From contig NZ_NRRF01000011.1 in NCBI RefSeq assembly GCF_016583565.1, forward strand, positions 51,302 through 115,301: a DNA stretch of 64,000 bases. Direction: 5' to 3'. Every line of letters starts with the position of its first letter. The first letter of the stretch is position 1. The translations under genes were made by a program, and so were the position numbers. Positions 37,388 to 45,912 of the stretch are shown here, piece by piece. Source of the DNA: Thiocystis violacea. Lineage in GTDB: Bacteria > Pseudomonadota > Gammaproteobacteria > Chromatiales > Chromatiaceae. The notes under the pieces are model-generated. The model was given only the letters and a program-made list of their open reading frames with translations, did not search any database and was not told the origin of the DNA.

Positions 37388-38164
37388 TCAGTCGTACTGC
37401 TCGTCCTTCCAGCGCCGCAGTGCGGTGAAGACCTCGCGACTGCCGTGCAGCGGGTGGCCGGCAACGGTCTCCGCGGCCCTGATCACATCAGGCTCGCGGG
37501 TGCGCAGGAAGGGGTTGGTGGCGCGCTCCAGCGCGAGGCTCGACGGGACCGTGGGCAGCCCTTGCCGACGTCGTCGGTGGTCCGCTGTGCGCCGTTGCGC
37601 GAGCGCGCGGCTGTCTGGCTCGACCCAGGCCGCAAATCCGAGGTTGGCCAGGGTGTATTCGTGGGCGCAGTAGCAGAGGGTGTCGCTCGGCAGGGAGGCG
37701 ATGCGCTCCAGGGAGTCCGAGAGCTGCTCGAAGCTGCCGTCGAAGACGCGCCCGCAGCCGGCCGCAAAGAGGGTGTCGCCGCAGAAGAGCGTGCCATGGC
37801 CGAAGAAGGCGATGTGGCTGGAGGTATGCCCGGGAACCTCCATCACCTGAAAGTTGGTCGTCAGACCGGCTGGTTGGATGAGGTCCGCCTCACCGATCCG
37901 GTCCGTCAGGCCGCGAATCCGGTCATCTCTTGGGCCATAGCTGCGGAGTCCGGGGAAGGCGGCGGTCAGCTCCGCCAGACCGCCGGTATGGTCGGCGTGG
38001 TGATGGGTGATGAGCGCGGCCGTGAGGCGGAGCTTGGCGGCGTGCAGATGCTCAAGCACCGGATCCGCGTCGCCTGGGTCGACCACGACGGCCGCCCCCG
38101 TGCCCTCGGTCAGCAGCCAGATATAGTTGTCCGAGAAGGCTGGAATGGCGTGGACGTCGAGCAA
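37388..38164 (-). CDS. gloB: Hydroxyacylglutathione hydrolase (glyoxalase II)
   Basis: 258 residues, metallo-beta-lactamase fold. Metal motif THHHADHTGG (53-62), further ligands in MEVPGHTSSHIAFFG and the glutathione-binding C-terminal region CYCAHEYTLANLGFA and KEDEQ-like end. N-terminal FSDNYIWLL is the GloB signature. It splits S-lactoylglutathione in methylglyoxal detoxification. It lies between ogt and dxs on the same strand. Confidence 0.94.
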   Translation of the reverse strand: MLDVHAIPAFSDNYIWLLTEGTGAAVVVDPGDADPVLEHLHAAKLRLTAALITHHHADHTGGLAELTAAFPGLRSYGPRDDRIRGLTDRIGEADLIQPAGLTTNFQVMEVPGHTSSHIAFFGHGTLFCGDTLFAAGCGRVFDGSFEQLSDSLERIASLPSDTLCYCAHEYTLANLGFAAWVEPDSRALAQRRTADHRRRRQGLPTVPSSLALERATNPFLRTREPDVIRAAETVAGHPLHGSREVFTALRRWKDEQYD

Positions 38165-38244
38165 GACTTGTCACCTCCATGGCCGGCCCCGCGTCCCTGG
38201 GGAGGCCGGCGACTCTCGCTTGTGCGGTGGGTGCCCTGGGCGCC

Positions 38245-40194
38245 CTAGGCGCCGATACCCTGTCTGCGTGTCGGCTCGGAGGCCGTGGCGCCCTGGTCGG
38301 TGCTGAAGCGGTCCAGCTCGGCGCGCAGGCTGGCGATGATCCCCGGGGCGTCGAGCCCGACGCTGGCGAGCTGCTCGGCGTGCTCGGCGTGCTCGATGTA
38401 GCGGTCGGGTAGCCCGAGATGAAGACAGCGGATGACGATCCCCTGGGCCGAGAGCGTTTCCGCCACGCCGCTGCCAGCGCCGCCGGCGATGGCGTTCTCC
38501 TCGATGGTGACCAGGATCTCATGCGTGAGCGCCAGTTCCTTGATGAGGTCTTCGTCGAGCGGCTTGACGAAGCGCATGTTGGCCACTGTTGCATCCAGCG
38601 CCTCGGCGGCCCGCAAGGCCGGCGGGACCATGCTCCCGAACGCCAGCAGCGCCATGCGACGGCCTTGGCGGACGATCTCGCCCTTGCCGATCGGCAAGGC
38701 GGGCGCGAGTGGGTCGATGGCAACGCCCGGTCCGCCGCCGCGTGGATAGCGCACCATGGCCGGTCCCGCATGCTCGTAGGCCGTCTTGAGCATCTGGCGA
38801 CACTCGTTCTCGTTCGATGGGGCTAGGATCAGCAGATTGGGGATGGGGCGTCCGAAGCTCAGATCGAAACTGCCGGCATGGGTCGCGCCGTCCGCACCGA
38901 CCAGTCCGCCGCGGTCGACCGCGAAGGTCACGTCCAGATTCTGCAGGGCGACATCATGGATCAGCTGGTCATAGGCGCGCTGCAGGAAGCTCGAATAGAT
39001 GGCAACGACCGGCTTGAGTCCTTCGCAGGCCATTCCGGCGGCCAGGGTGACGGCATGCTGCTCGGCGATGCCGACATCGAAGAAGCGCTCGGGGAAGCGC
39101 TTGGAAAAGGCCGTGAGCCCGGATCCTTCGCACATGGCGGGGGTGATGCCGACCAGGCGCTCGTCCTGTTCCGCGGCGTCGCACAGCCAGCCGCCGAAGA
39201 TCTGCGTGTAGCTGGGGCCCTTGGCCTTGCCCTTGATGATCTCGCCCGTGTGGCGGTCGAAGGGCGTGACGCCGTGATAGGTGACGGGCTGGCCCTCGGC
39301 GGGCTCGAAGCCGCGCCCCTTCTTGGTGACCACATGGAGCAGACGCTGCCCCGGCATCCCTTTGATGTTGCGCAGGGTGTGGACCACGGAATCGATATCG
39401 TGTCCGTCGATGGGGCCGATGTAATTGAAACCGAGTTCTTCGAAGAGCGTGCTTGGCATCACCATGCCCTTCATGTGCTCTTCCCAGCGCCCGACCAGAT
39501 GACGCAGGTTCGGCAGGCCGCGCAGGGCGGTCTTGCTGCCTTCGCGCATGGTGGTGTAGATCTTGCCGGAGAGGAGCCGCGCCAGGTGATTGCTGATGGC
39601 GCCGACCGGCGGGGAGATGGACATCTCGTTGTCGTTGAGGATGACCACCAGGTCGATGTCCATCGAGCCCGCGTGGTTCAGTGCCTCGAAGGCCATGCCG
39701 GCGCCCAGTGCGCCGTCGCCGATGATGGCGATGACCGTGCGCCGCTCGCCGCGTTGCTTGGCGGCCAGGGCCATGCCGAGTGCGGCGCCGATGGAGGTGC
39801 TGGAGTGGCCGACGCCGAAGGTGTCGTAGTCGCTCTCGCTGCGTTTCGGGAAGCCGGAGACGCCGTCCTTCTTGCGCAGGGTGCACATGCGGTCGCGACG
39901 TCCGGTCAGGATCTTGTGCGGATAGGCTTGATGTCCGACATCCCAGACCAGGCGGTCATAGGGCGTATCGAAGACATAGTGCAGGCCGATGGTCAGCTCC
40001 ACGACGCCCAGCCCGGCGGCTAGGTGTCCGCCGGTCTGCGAGACGCATTCGATGAGGAAGCTCCGCAGCTCGCTGGCGATTTCGGGCAATTGACTCTCGG
40101 ACAGGCCGCGCAGGTCGGCCGGATCGTCGATCAAGTCTAGGAGTGGGCGTCGGTGCAGTGAGGCACCGGAATCGCTGGAAGTGCGGTGTGGCAT
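38245..40194 (-). CDS. dxs: 1-deoxy-D-xylulose-5-phosphate synthase
   Basis: 649 residues, thiamine-diphosphate enzyme joining pyruvate and glyceraldehyde 3-phosphate at the head of the MEP isoprenoid pathway. [18 protein letters not shown] is the ThDP motif; [49 protein letters not shown] and the C-terminal transketolase domain are conserved. In many gammaproteobacteria dxs follows xseB-ispA; here those genes lie 23 kb away. Products feed carotenoids, quinones and bacteriochlorophyll tails if the organism is phototrophic. No strong ribosome-binding site before ATG 40194. Confidence 0.96.
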   Translation of the reverse strand: MPHRTSSDSGASLHRRPLLDLIDDPADLRGLSESQLPEIASELRSFLIECVSQTGGHLAAGLGVVELTIGLHYVFDTPYDRLVWDVGHQAYPHKILTGRRDRMCTLRKKDGVSGFPKRSESDYDTFGVGHSSTSIGAALGMALAAKQRGERRTVIAIIGDGALGAGMAFEALNHAGSMDIDLVVILNDNEMSISPPVGAISNHLARLLSGKIYTTMREGSKTALRGLPNLRHLVGRWEEHMKGMVMPSTLFEELGFNYIGPIDGHDIDSVVHTLRNIKGMPGQRLLHVVTKKGRGFEPAEGQPVTYHGVTPFDRHTGEIIKGKAKGPSYTQIFGGWLCDAAEQDERLVGITPAMCEGSGLTAFSKRFPERFFDVGIAEQHAVTLAAGMACEGLKPVVAIYSSFLQRAYDQLIHDVALQNLDVTFAVDRGGLVGADGATHAGSFDLSFGRPIPNLLILAPSNENECRQMLKTAYEHAGPAMVRYPRGGGPGVAIDPLAPALPIGKGEIVRQGRRMALLAFGSMVPPALRAAEALDATVANMRFVKPLDEDLIKELALTHEILVTIEENAIAGGAGSGVAETLSAQGIVIRCLHLGLPDRYIEHAEHAEQLASVGLDAPGIIASLRAELDRFSTDQGATASEPTRRQGIGA

Positions 40195-40359
40195 GGTCGA
40201 AGACGCTGATTTCGTAGCAAGCGTTGTAGTTTAGACGAATGCCAAGAGGGATGTCCCATGCAATCCATTGACCTGGGTCTCTTGCCGCCGCGGTTGGGCT
40301 GACCCGCCGGCGATGCACGGTCTGTTCTTTGATCGAGTGCCAACCCTTAAGTCAGCCTT

Positions 40360-41274
40360 TTAGGTCGGCGTTTGCGGGGCTGCGATGCTGGCGGCCTCCG
40401 CCAGCACGAAGTCGCGAAAGGCGCTCGCCGCTGGCGACAGGCGCTTGCCACGACGGTACACCAGATACCACTGGCGGCGGTCGGGGAAGCCCTCGACGTC
40501 CAGGGTCACCAGGCGCCGCGTCTCCAACTCCAGCTCGATGGTATGCAGCGAGACCACGCTGAGCCCCAAACCGGAGCGAACGGCCTGTTTGACGGCCTCG
40601 TTGCGGGTCATCTGCATGCCGTGGCGAATCAGCAAGCCGCGCTCGCTGAAGAAGCGCTCCATGGCCTTGCGGGTTCCCGATCCGGCTTCGCGCATGACGA
40701 AGGTCTCCTCGGCCAGCCGCTCGACCGGGATGCAGTGCTGGTGCGCGAGCGGGTGATCCGGCGGGGCGACGACCACCAGCGGATTGTCCATGAAGGCCTC
40801 GGACTCGACCTCCACGTTCTTGGGCGGCAGGCCCATGAGCACCAGGTCGACCGAGTTGCTATCCAGCATCTGGACGAGCATTTCTCGATTGGTGACATCC
40901 AGGCGCAGGTTGATGCCAGGGTAGCGCTTCTGGAAGACGGCGAGCAGACGTGGCGCGAAGTAGTTGACCGTGCTGGCGACGGCGACCTGGAGACTGCCTC
41001 GGTTGATGCCTTTGAGCGACTCCAGGACTTCCTCCATCTCACGCAATGCGCGATTGATGGCGCGACTGTAATGGTAGAGCTCGCGGCCGGCCTCCGTGGT
41101 CACGATGCGCTTGCCGAGCCGCTCGAACAGGGGCAGGCCGATCTCGTCCTCGAGTTGGCGGACCTGCATCGAGACGGCGGGCTGACTCAGATGCAGCTCT
41201 TCCGCGGCGCGCGTGTAACTGTGATTGTGTGCCACTGCCTCGAAGACTCGCAGTTGTCGCAGTGAGATGTGCAT
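40360..41274 (-). CDS. cbbR: LysR-type regulator of Calvin-cycle genes, CbbR
   Basis: 304 residues. N-terminal winged helix (LRQLRVFEAVAHNHSYTRAA and LSQPAVSMQVRQLEDEIG), C-terminal LysR effector domain with PBP-like strands (GSLQVAVASTVNYFAPRLLA, FMREAGSGTRKAMERFF region). The sequence style and the divergent position to cbbL identify CbbR, which responds to metabolites such as RuBP or NADPH in other bacteria. The shared 259-base region holds its probable binding sites, and a related site precedes cbbM. Confidence 0.93.
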   Translation of the reverse strand: MHISLRQLRVFEAVAHNHSYTRAAEELHLSQPAVSMQVRQLEDEIGLPLFERLGKRIVTTEAGRELYHYSRAINRALREMEEVLESLKGINRGSLQVAVASTVNYFAPRLLAVFQKRYPGINLRLDVTNREMLVQMLDSNSVDLVLMGLPPKNVEVESEAFMDNPLVVVAPPDHPLAHQHCIPVERLAEETFVMREAGSGTRKAMERFFSERGLLIRHGMQMTRNEAVKQAVRSGLGLSVVSLHTIELELETRRLVTLDVEGFPDRRQWYLVYRRGKRLSPAASAFRDFVLAEAASIAAPQTPT

Positions 41275-41324
41275 GGTGGGTGATTGAGTGGGCGGTCTTG
41301 CGACAAGCGAGGTGTAAAGGGACT

Positions 41325-41380
41325 GCGAGCGATGCTCGCATCCTATAGATCATAAGCTATGAGTTATATTTTGCATAAGC
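41325..41380. promoter_or_regulatory. Probable CbbR-binding region, cbbR-cbbL
   Basis: TTAT-N7-ATAA at 41364-41378 contains a LysR T-N11-A core (TATATTTTGCATA). The adjoining TGCATAAGC (41372-41380) recurs exactly before cbbM at 48469-48477. An extra palindrome GCGAGC-GAT-GCTCGC lies at 41325-41339. The whole stretch to 41400 is AT-rich. -35/-10 boxes were not assigned. Confidence 0.55.
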
Positions 41381-41533
41381 AATATTTACTAGCATTTATG
41401 TGGTTTCTTGCGAATAATTGCGCCTCAGGTTTCGGCCCGCAGGCAGGGGCAGACGGAGCCAACGATGACAGGCGCGGCCCGACGCTCGGGTCGCGCCGAC
41501 CTCACCACAGAACTTGTTTCCGGAGGATTCAGA

Positions 41534-42952
41534 ATGGCGAAGACCTATAGCGCGGGCGTGAAAGAGTACCGCGAGACCTACTGGATGCCCAATTACACCC
41601 CGAAGGACACGGACATCCTGGCTTGCTTCAAGATCACGCCTCAGGCAGGCGTTCCGCGTGAAGAGGCGGCCGCTGCCGTCGCCGCTGAATCCTCGACCGG
41701 TACCTGGACCACGGTGTGGACCGACCTGCTGACCGATCTGGACTACTACAAGGGCCGCGCCTACGCCATCGAGGACGTGCCGGGCGACGACAGCTGCTAC
41801 TACGCCTTCATCGCCTATCCGATCGACCTCTTTGAAGAGGGTTCGGTGGTCAACGTCTTCACCTCGCTGGTCGGCAACGTCTTCGGCTTCAAGGCCGTGC
41901 GTGCCCTGCGCCTGGAAGACGTGCGCTTCCCGATCGCCTACGTCATGACCTGCAACGGCCCGCCGCACGGCATCCAGGTCGAGCGCGACATCATGAATAA
42001 GTATGGCCGCCCGATGCTCGGCTGCACCATCAAGCCCAAGCTCGGCCTCTCGGCGAAGAACTACGGTCGCGCGGTCTACGAGTGTCTGCGCGGCGGTCTC
42101 GACTTCACCAAGGACGACGAGAACATCAACTCGCAGCCCTTCATGCGCTGGCGTCAACGCTTCGACTTCGTCATGGACGCCATCGACAAGGCCGAGCGCG
42201 AGACCGGCGAGCGCAAGGGTCACTACCTGAACGTCACCGCGCCGACGCCGGAAGAGATGTACAAGCGTGCCGAGTACGCCAAGGAGATCGGCGCACCCAT
42301 CATCATGCACGACTACATCACCGGCGGTTTCTGCGCCAACACCGGGCTTGCCCAGTGGTGCGCCGACAACGGCGTGCTGCTGCACATCCATCGCGCCATG
42401 CATGCGGTGCTCGACCGTAACCCGCACCATGGCATCCACTTCCGCGTGCTGGCCAAGATCCTGCGTCTGTCCGGCGGCGACCATCTGCACTCCGGCACCG
42501 TGGTCGGCAAGCTGGAAGGCGACCGCGAGGCGACGCTCGGCTGGATCGACCTGATGCGCGATGCCTTCATCAAGGAGGACCGCAGCCGCGGTATCTTCTT
42601 CGATCAGGACTGGGGCTCCATGCCCGGCGTCCTGCCGGTCGCCTCCGGCGGCATCCACGTCTGGCACATGCCGGCCCTGGTCAACATCTTCGGTGACGAC
42701 TCGGTGCTCCAGTTCGGCGGCGGCACCCTGGGTCATCCCTGGGGCAATGCGGCCGGCGCCGCGGCCAACCGGGTCGCGCTCGAGGCCTGTGTCGCGGCGC
42801 GCAACCAGGGCGTCGCCATCGAGAAGGAAGGCAAGGACGTCCTCACCAAGGCCGCCGCCTCCAGCCCCGAGCTGAAGGCCGCGATGGAGACCTGGAAAGA
42901 GATCAAGTTCGAGTTCGACACCGTCGACAAGTTGGATGTCGCCCATAAATAA
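41534..42952 (+). CDS. cbbL: Form I RubisCO large subunit
   Basis: 472 residues. Fixes CO2 onto ribulose 1,5-bisphosphate. Catalytic K167 in [11 protein letters not shown], carbamylated K193 in [14 protein letters not shown], His in [11 protein letters not shown] and loop-6 K326 in [10 protein letters not shown] are present. [13 protein letters not shown] and the absence of carboxysome genes around suggest form IA of the cbbQ-linked type. GGAGG lies upstream of ATG 41534. cbbS follows after an unusually long 182-base gap. Confidence 0.98.
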   Translation: MAKTYSAGVKEYRETYWMPNYTPKDTDILACFKITPQAGVPREEAAAAVAAESSTGTWTTVWTDLLTDLDYYKGRAYAIEDVPGDDSCYYAFIAYPIDLFEEGSVVNVFTSLVGNVFGFKAVRALRLEDVRFPIAYVMTCNGPPHGIQVERDIMNKYGRPMLGCTIKPKLGLSAKNYGRAVYECLRGGLDFTKDDENINSQPFMRWRQRFDFVMDAIDKAERETGERKGHYLNVTAPTPEEMYKRAEYAKEIGAPIIMHDYITGGFCANTGLAQWCADNGVLLHIHRAMHAVLDRNPHHGIHFRVLAKILRLSGGDHLHSGTVVGKLEGDREATLGWIDLMRDAFIKEDRSRGIFFDQDWGSMPGVLPVASGGIHVWHMPALVNIFGDDSVLQFGGGTLGHPWGNAAGAAANRVALEACVAARNQGVAIEKEGKDVLTKAAASSPELKAAMETWKEIKFEFDTVDKLDVAHK

Positions 42953-43029
42953 TTGATTTTATAGGCGCGAATTGAAACGACACCGTGGATGAACTGGCCA
43001 TGGCTCATCAGTAGGATTGTGGTGACGAA

Positions 43030-43061
43030 GGAGCCGCATCGACCATCATCGATGCGGCTCC
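43030..43061 (+). promoter_or_regulatory. Perfect hairpin between cbbL and cbbS
   Basis: A 13-bp perfect stem (GGAGCCGCATCGA, 43030-43042, with 43049-43061) and loop CCATCA. No T-run follows, so it is more likely an mRNA stability or processing element that sets the cbbL:cbbS ratio than a terminator. Confidence 0.75.
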
Positions 43062-43134
43062 CCACGCCGATCTGACGCCATCCAGCCATCCAGCCATCGA
43101 ACCACGGACAAACCAGATTTCGGAGCATCACACC

Positions 43135-43491
43135 ATGAGCGACATGCAGGACTACCAATCCAGTCTCGAGGACGTCAACAGCCGCAAGTTCGAGACCTTT
43201 TCCTACCTGCCGGCAATGGAAGCCGACCAGATCCGCAAGCAGGTCGAGTTCATCGTCTCCAAGGGCTGGAACCCGGCCGTCGAGCACACCGAGCCGGAGA
43301 ATGCCTTCGACCATTACTGGTACATGTGGAAGCTGCCGCTGTTCGGCGAGACCGATGTCGACACCATCCTGGCCGAGGCGGAGGCCTGTCACAAGGCGCA
43401 CCCCAACAACCATGTGCGTCTGATCGGCTATGACAACTACGCCCAGTCCCAGGGCGCGTCCATGGTCATCTTCCGCGGCAAGCCGGTCTAA
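43135..43491 (+). CDS. cbbS: Form I RubisCO small subunit
   Basis: 118 residues. [20 protein letters not shown] and [11 protein letters not shown], then [15 protein letters not shown] and [17 protein letters not shown], are the RubisCO small-subunit signature. It packs with CbbL as L8S8. GGAG lies upstream. A hairpin with a T-rich tail follows, so many transcripts probably end after cbbS. Confidence 0.98.
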   Translation: MSDMQDYQSSLEDVNSRKFETFSYLPAMEADQIRKQVEFIVSKGWNPAVEHTEPENAFDHYWYMWKLPLFGETDVDTILAEAEACHKAHPNNHVRLIGYDNYAQSQGASMVIFRGKPV

Positions 43492-43517
43492 GGCTGGTCG
43501 TCACGCGTGGCATCCGG

Positions 43518-43557
43518 AGCCCCTGCTTCCTCAACGACGGGGCAGGGGCTTTGTTTT
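43518..43557 (+). terminator. Terminator or attenuator after cbbS
   Basis: AGCCCCTGC (43518-43526) pairs with GCAGGGGCT (43542-43550), loop 15 bases, followed by TTGTTTT. It sits between cbbS and cbbQ and would let RubisCO be made in excess over the activase. Confidence 0.75.
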
Positions 43558-43631
43558 GCCCGCGGCCAGAGGCGCCGACGCGCAGAATCCATTGAATGGT
43601 GCGACCGTCGCACCTTGAAGGGACCGCACTC

Positions 43632-44438
43632 ATGTCAGACATCGATCGCGACCAATATCTGATCCAGCAAGAGCCCTATTACTGCCCCGTTCACAACGAA
43701 GTCGGCATGTACGAGGCCGCCTACGACGCTCGGATGCCCGTCATGCTCAAGGGGCCGACCGGGTGCGGCAAGACCCGCTTCGTCGAGTACATGGCCTGGA
43801 AGCTGCGCAAGCCGCTGATCACCGTGGCCTGCAACGAGGATATGACCGCCTCCGACCTGGTCGGCCGCTTCCTGCTCGACATCAACGGCACCAAGTGGCA
43901 GGACGGTCCGCTGACCGTCGCCGCGCGCCTCGGTGCCATCTGCTATCTGGACGAGGTCGTCGAGGCCCGCCAGGACACCACGGTGGTCATCCATCCGCTG
44001 ACCGACCACCGCCGCACACTGCCGCTCGAAAAGAAGGGCGAGCTGGTCGAGGCACACCCGGATTTCCAGATCGTCATCTCCTACAACCCCGGCTATCAGA
44101 GCCTCATGAAGGATCTGAAACAGTCCACCAAGCAGCGCTTCGGCGCCCTGGACTTCGACTACCCGACGGCCGAGATCGAGGCCGAGATCATCGCCCATGA
44201 GGGCGGGGTGGATAAGCCGATCGCGGAGAAGCTGGTCCAGATCGCCCACCGCAGCCGTAACCTCAAAGGTCATGGGTTGGACGAGGGGATGTCGACCCGC
44301 TTGCTCGTCTACGCCGCCCAGCTCATCTCCAAGGGCGTCGACCCGCAATCCGCCGCTCAGATGGCCCTGGTTGGCCCGCTGACGGACGATCCGGATATGC
44401 GCGATACCTTGGATGCGGCGGTGAATACCTATTTCTGA
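43632..44438 (+). CDS. cbbQ: RubisCO activase AAA+ subunit CbbQ
   Basis: 268 residues. MoxR/NorQ-type AAA+ ATPase with Walker A GPTGCGKT (41-48), Walker B ICYLDEV and the CbbQ C-terminal domain ([17 protein letters not shown]). With CbbO it removes inhibitory sugar phosphates from RubisCO. A start at 43632 fits the family; an in-frame upstream start lacks support. Its last ten bases overlap the convergent fic gene, and its partner cbbO lies beyond fic, 1.47 kb away. Confidence 0.94.
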   Translation: MSDIDRDQYLIQQEPYYCPVHNEVGMYEAAYDARMPVMLKGPTGCGKTRFVEYMAWKLRKPLITVACNEDMTASDLVGRFLLDINGTKWQDGPLTVAARLGAICYLDEVVEARQDTTVVIHPLTDHRRTLPLEKKGELVEAHPDFQIVISYNPGYQSLMKDLKQSTKQRFGALDFDYPTAEIEAEIIAHEGGVDKPIAEKLVQIAHRSRNLKGHGLDEGMSTRLLVYAAQLISKGVDPQSAAQMALVGPLTDDPDMRDTLDAAVNTYF

Positions 44439-45799
44439 ACAGTCCCGTGAGTGTTGCTCAATCGGGCGTCCAGATCCGGTGGGGACTCGAAGACCAGTGC
44501 CCGCGCGACCTTGCGCTGATCCAGCAGTCCCAACTCGGCCAGTCGGAGCAAGTCGGTGCGCGCCGTTTGGTAGACCACGTTGTGGCTCTGGCGATGACCC
44601 TCGATGGTGTAGCGCGCGCCGGGATGGCGGACGGCGTGACGGATCAGCGTCAGTTGTCGATGATTCAATGCGTCGCGCACGTGCGCGCAGCTGCGCAGCA
44701 TGGATTCCGTCGCCTTGGTCTCGTTGGCCTTCCGCTGCAGGTAGGCATGGAGCCCATCCATCGCGGCGACGATGGTCTCCAGTTGGTGGATGAGGAAGTA
44801 GGTGACATCGGAGTCGTCCGTCTCGGTGAAGAGATAGGCGCGGGCGTACTGCGCGGGAGCCTTCTTCAAGATGCTGGAGATGGACACGAACTCCAGCAGC
44901 CAGTATCCCTGGGAGAGTGCGGACCAGTAGAAAAGCGCGCGGGCGACGCGGCCGTTGCCATCGACGAAGGGGTGATCGTAGGCGAGCGCGAAGTGCAGCA
45001 GGATCGCCCGGATGATGGGCGGTACAAAAGGTTCTGGTTCGAGGTCGTTCGCGAAGCGGCACAGTCGCACTAGGCGTTCGGGCAACGTGTCCGCATGGGG
45101 CGGTATGTGCAGGACCCTCTGGTCCCGATGATCGACGATGTCGATGTGCTCGTCCGCGCGGCGCAGGCGTCCGGCCGCGGTTGGGTCATCCAGGGTGTCG
45201 CGGGTCAAGACGCTATGCAGTTCGAGGATGGTTTGCGGCGTGAGTGGTTGCCCGATCCGTTCGGAGATCGTCCGCATTGCTCGGAAATTGTTGAAGATCA
45301 TCTGCTCGCTCTTGTCCCTCGGTCGGCGGCCTTGGCGGAGCATCTCCTTGGCGACCTGGCGGGTGGTCGAGGCTCCTTCGAGCTGACTCGAATTGATGGC
45401 CTCTTCGATCAGCGAGCGTACCAGATAGGTATCCCGCGTTGCGGGGCTCGCGATCGGAGCCTCCAGGCGGATCTGGCCGGATGCGTCTCGGTCGATGCGA
45501 TGGAGCCGCGCGAGGATCGGATCGACGAGGGCGAAGGCGAAGGGTTTGCCGCTCTTGTCCGCGATCGAGGTCGGCTTGTAGAGCGGCTGCCGCGCCATCT
45601 TGACCGCGAACCACCATTCCTCTGCGCTGAGCTCGGAAGGCGGTTGGCGATGTCGAAGTTCGTCCCAATGCAGATAGCGCCCACCCGGAGCTGGTCCGAT
45701 CGGGTTGCGAAACAAAGCGGCGAGGCGTTCAGCGCCGCCTGCGTCGACGAAGGATTTCAGTAGGGACTCGATGTTAGGTGGAGATCGCGGGATCTTCAT
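44429..45799 (-). CDS. Fic-domain protein AMP-transferase
   Basis: 456 residues. Fic active-site motif [12 protein letters not shown] (276-287), with all catalytic residues intact. An inhibitory-helix motif S137-xxx-E141-G142 (SSQLEG) lies N-terminal, making this a class II Fic whose activity is held off in cis. An N-terminal domain of about 110 residues and a C-terminal winged-helix-like region (about 385-440, with [19 protein letters not shown]) flank it. It probably adds AMP to a hydroxyl side chain of an unknown protein. It interrupts the usual cbbQ-cbbO order, on the opposite strand. Confidence 0.93.
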   Translation of the reverse strand: MKIPRSPPNIESLLKSFVDAGGAERLAALFRNPIGPAPGGRYLHWDELRHRQPPSELSAEEWWFAVKMARQPLYKPTSIADKSGKPFAFALVDPILARLHRIDRDASGQIRLEAPIASPATRDTYLVRSLIEEAINSSQLEGASTTRQVAKEMLRQGRRPRDKSEQMIFNNFRAMRTISERIGQPLTPQTILELHSVLTRDTLDDPTAAGRLRRADEHIDIVDHRDQRVLHIPPHADTLPERLVRLCRFANDLEPEPFVPPIIRAILLHFALAYDHPFVDGNGRVARALFYWSALSQGYWLLEFVSISSILKKAPAQYARAYLFTETDDSDVTYFLIHQLETIVAAMDGLHAYLQRKANETKATESMLRSCAHVRDALNHRQLTLIRHAVRHPGARYTIEGHRQSHNVVYQTARTDLLRLAELGLLDQRKVARALVFESPPDLDARLSNTHGTVQK

Positions 45800-45824
45800 G
45801 AGGCGCCTTCTGCTTGGCGTGAAC

Positions 45825-45858
45825 TACTAATTTAGTCGTTATTAGTACCAAATTAGTA
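45825..45858. promoter_or_regulatory. Palindromic operator before fic
   Basis: TACTAATTT (45825-45833) and AAATTAGTA (45850-45858) are perfect 9-base inverted arms; ATTAGT (45841-45846) repeats the core between them. It is 26 bases upstream of the fic start in the 113-base fic-cbbO gap. A regulator, perhaps the Fic protein's own winged-helix domain, could bind here. Confidence 0.6.
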
Positions 45859-45912
45859 TTCCAGGTGATAGTCCGTTGCCTGGTGTGATGAACCATTCTG
45901 TTGGGTGGAACC

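Noticed and set aside
38878..40023. Open frame antisense to dxs
   Set aside because: dxs is certain; this is a shadow frame.
41396..42946. Open frame of 516 codons antisense to cbbL
   Set aside because: Mirror of the RubisCO codons; His/Asp/Val-rich composition with no family signature.
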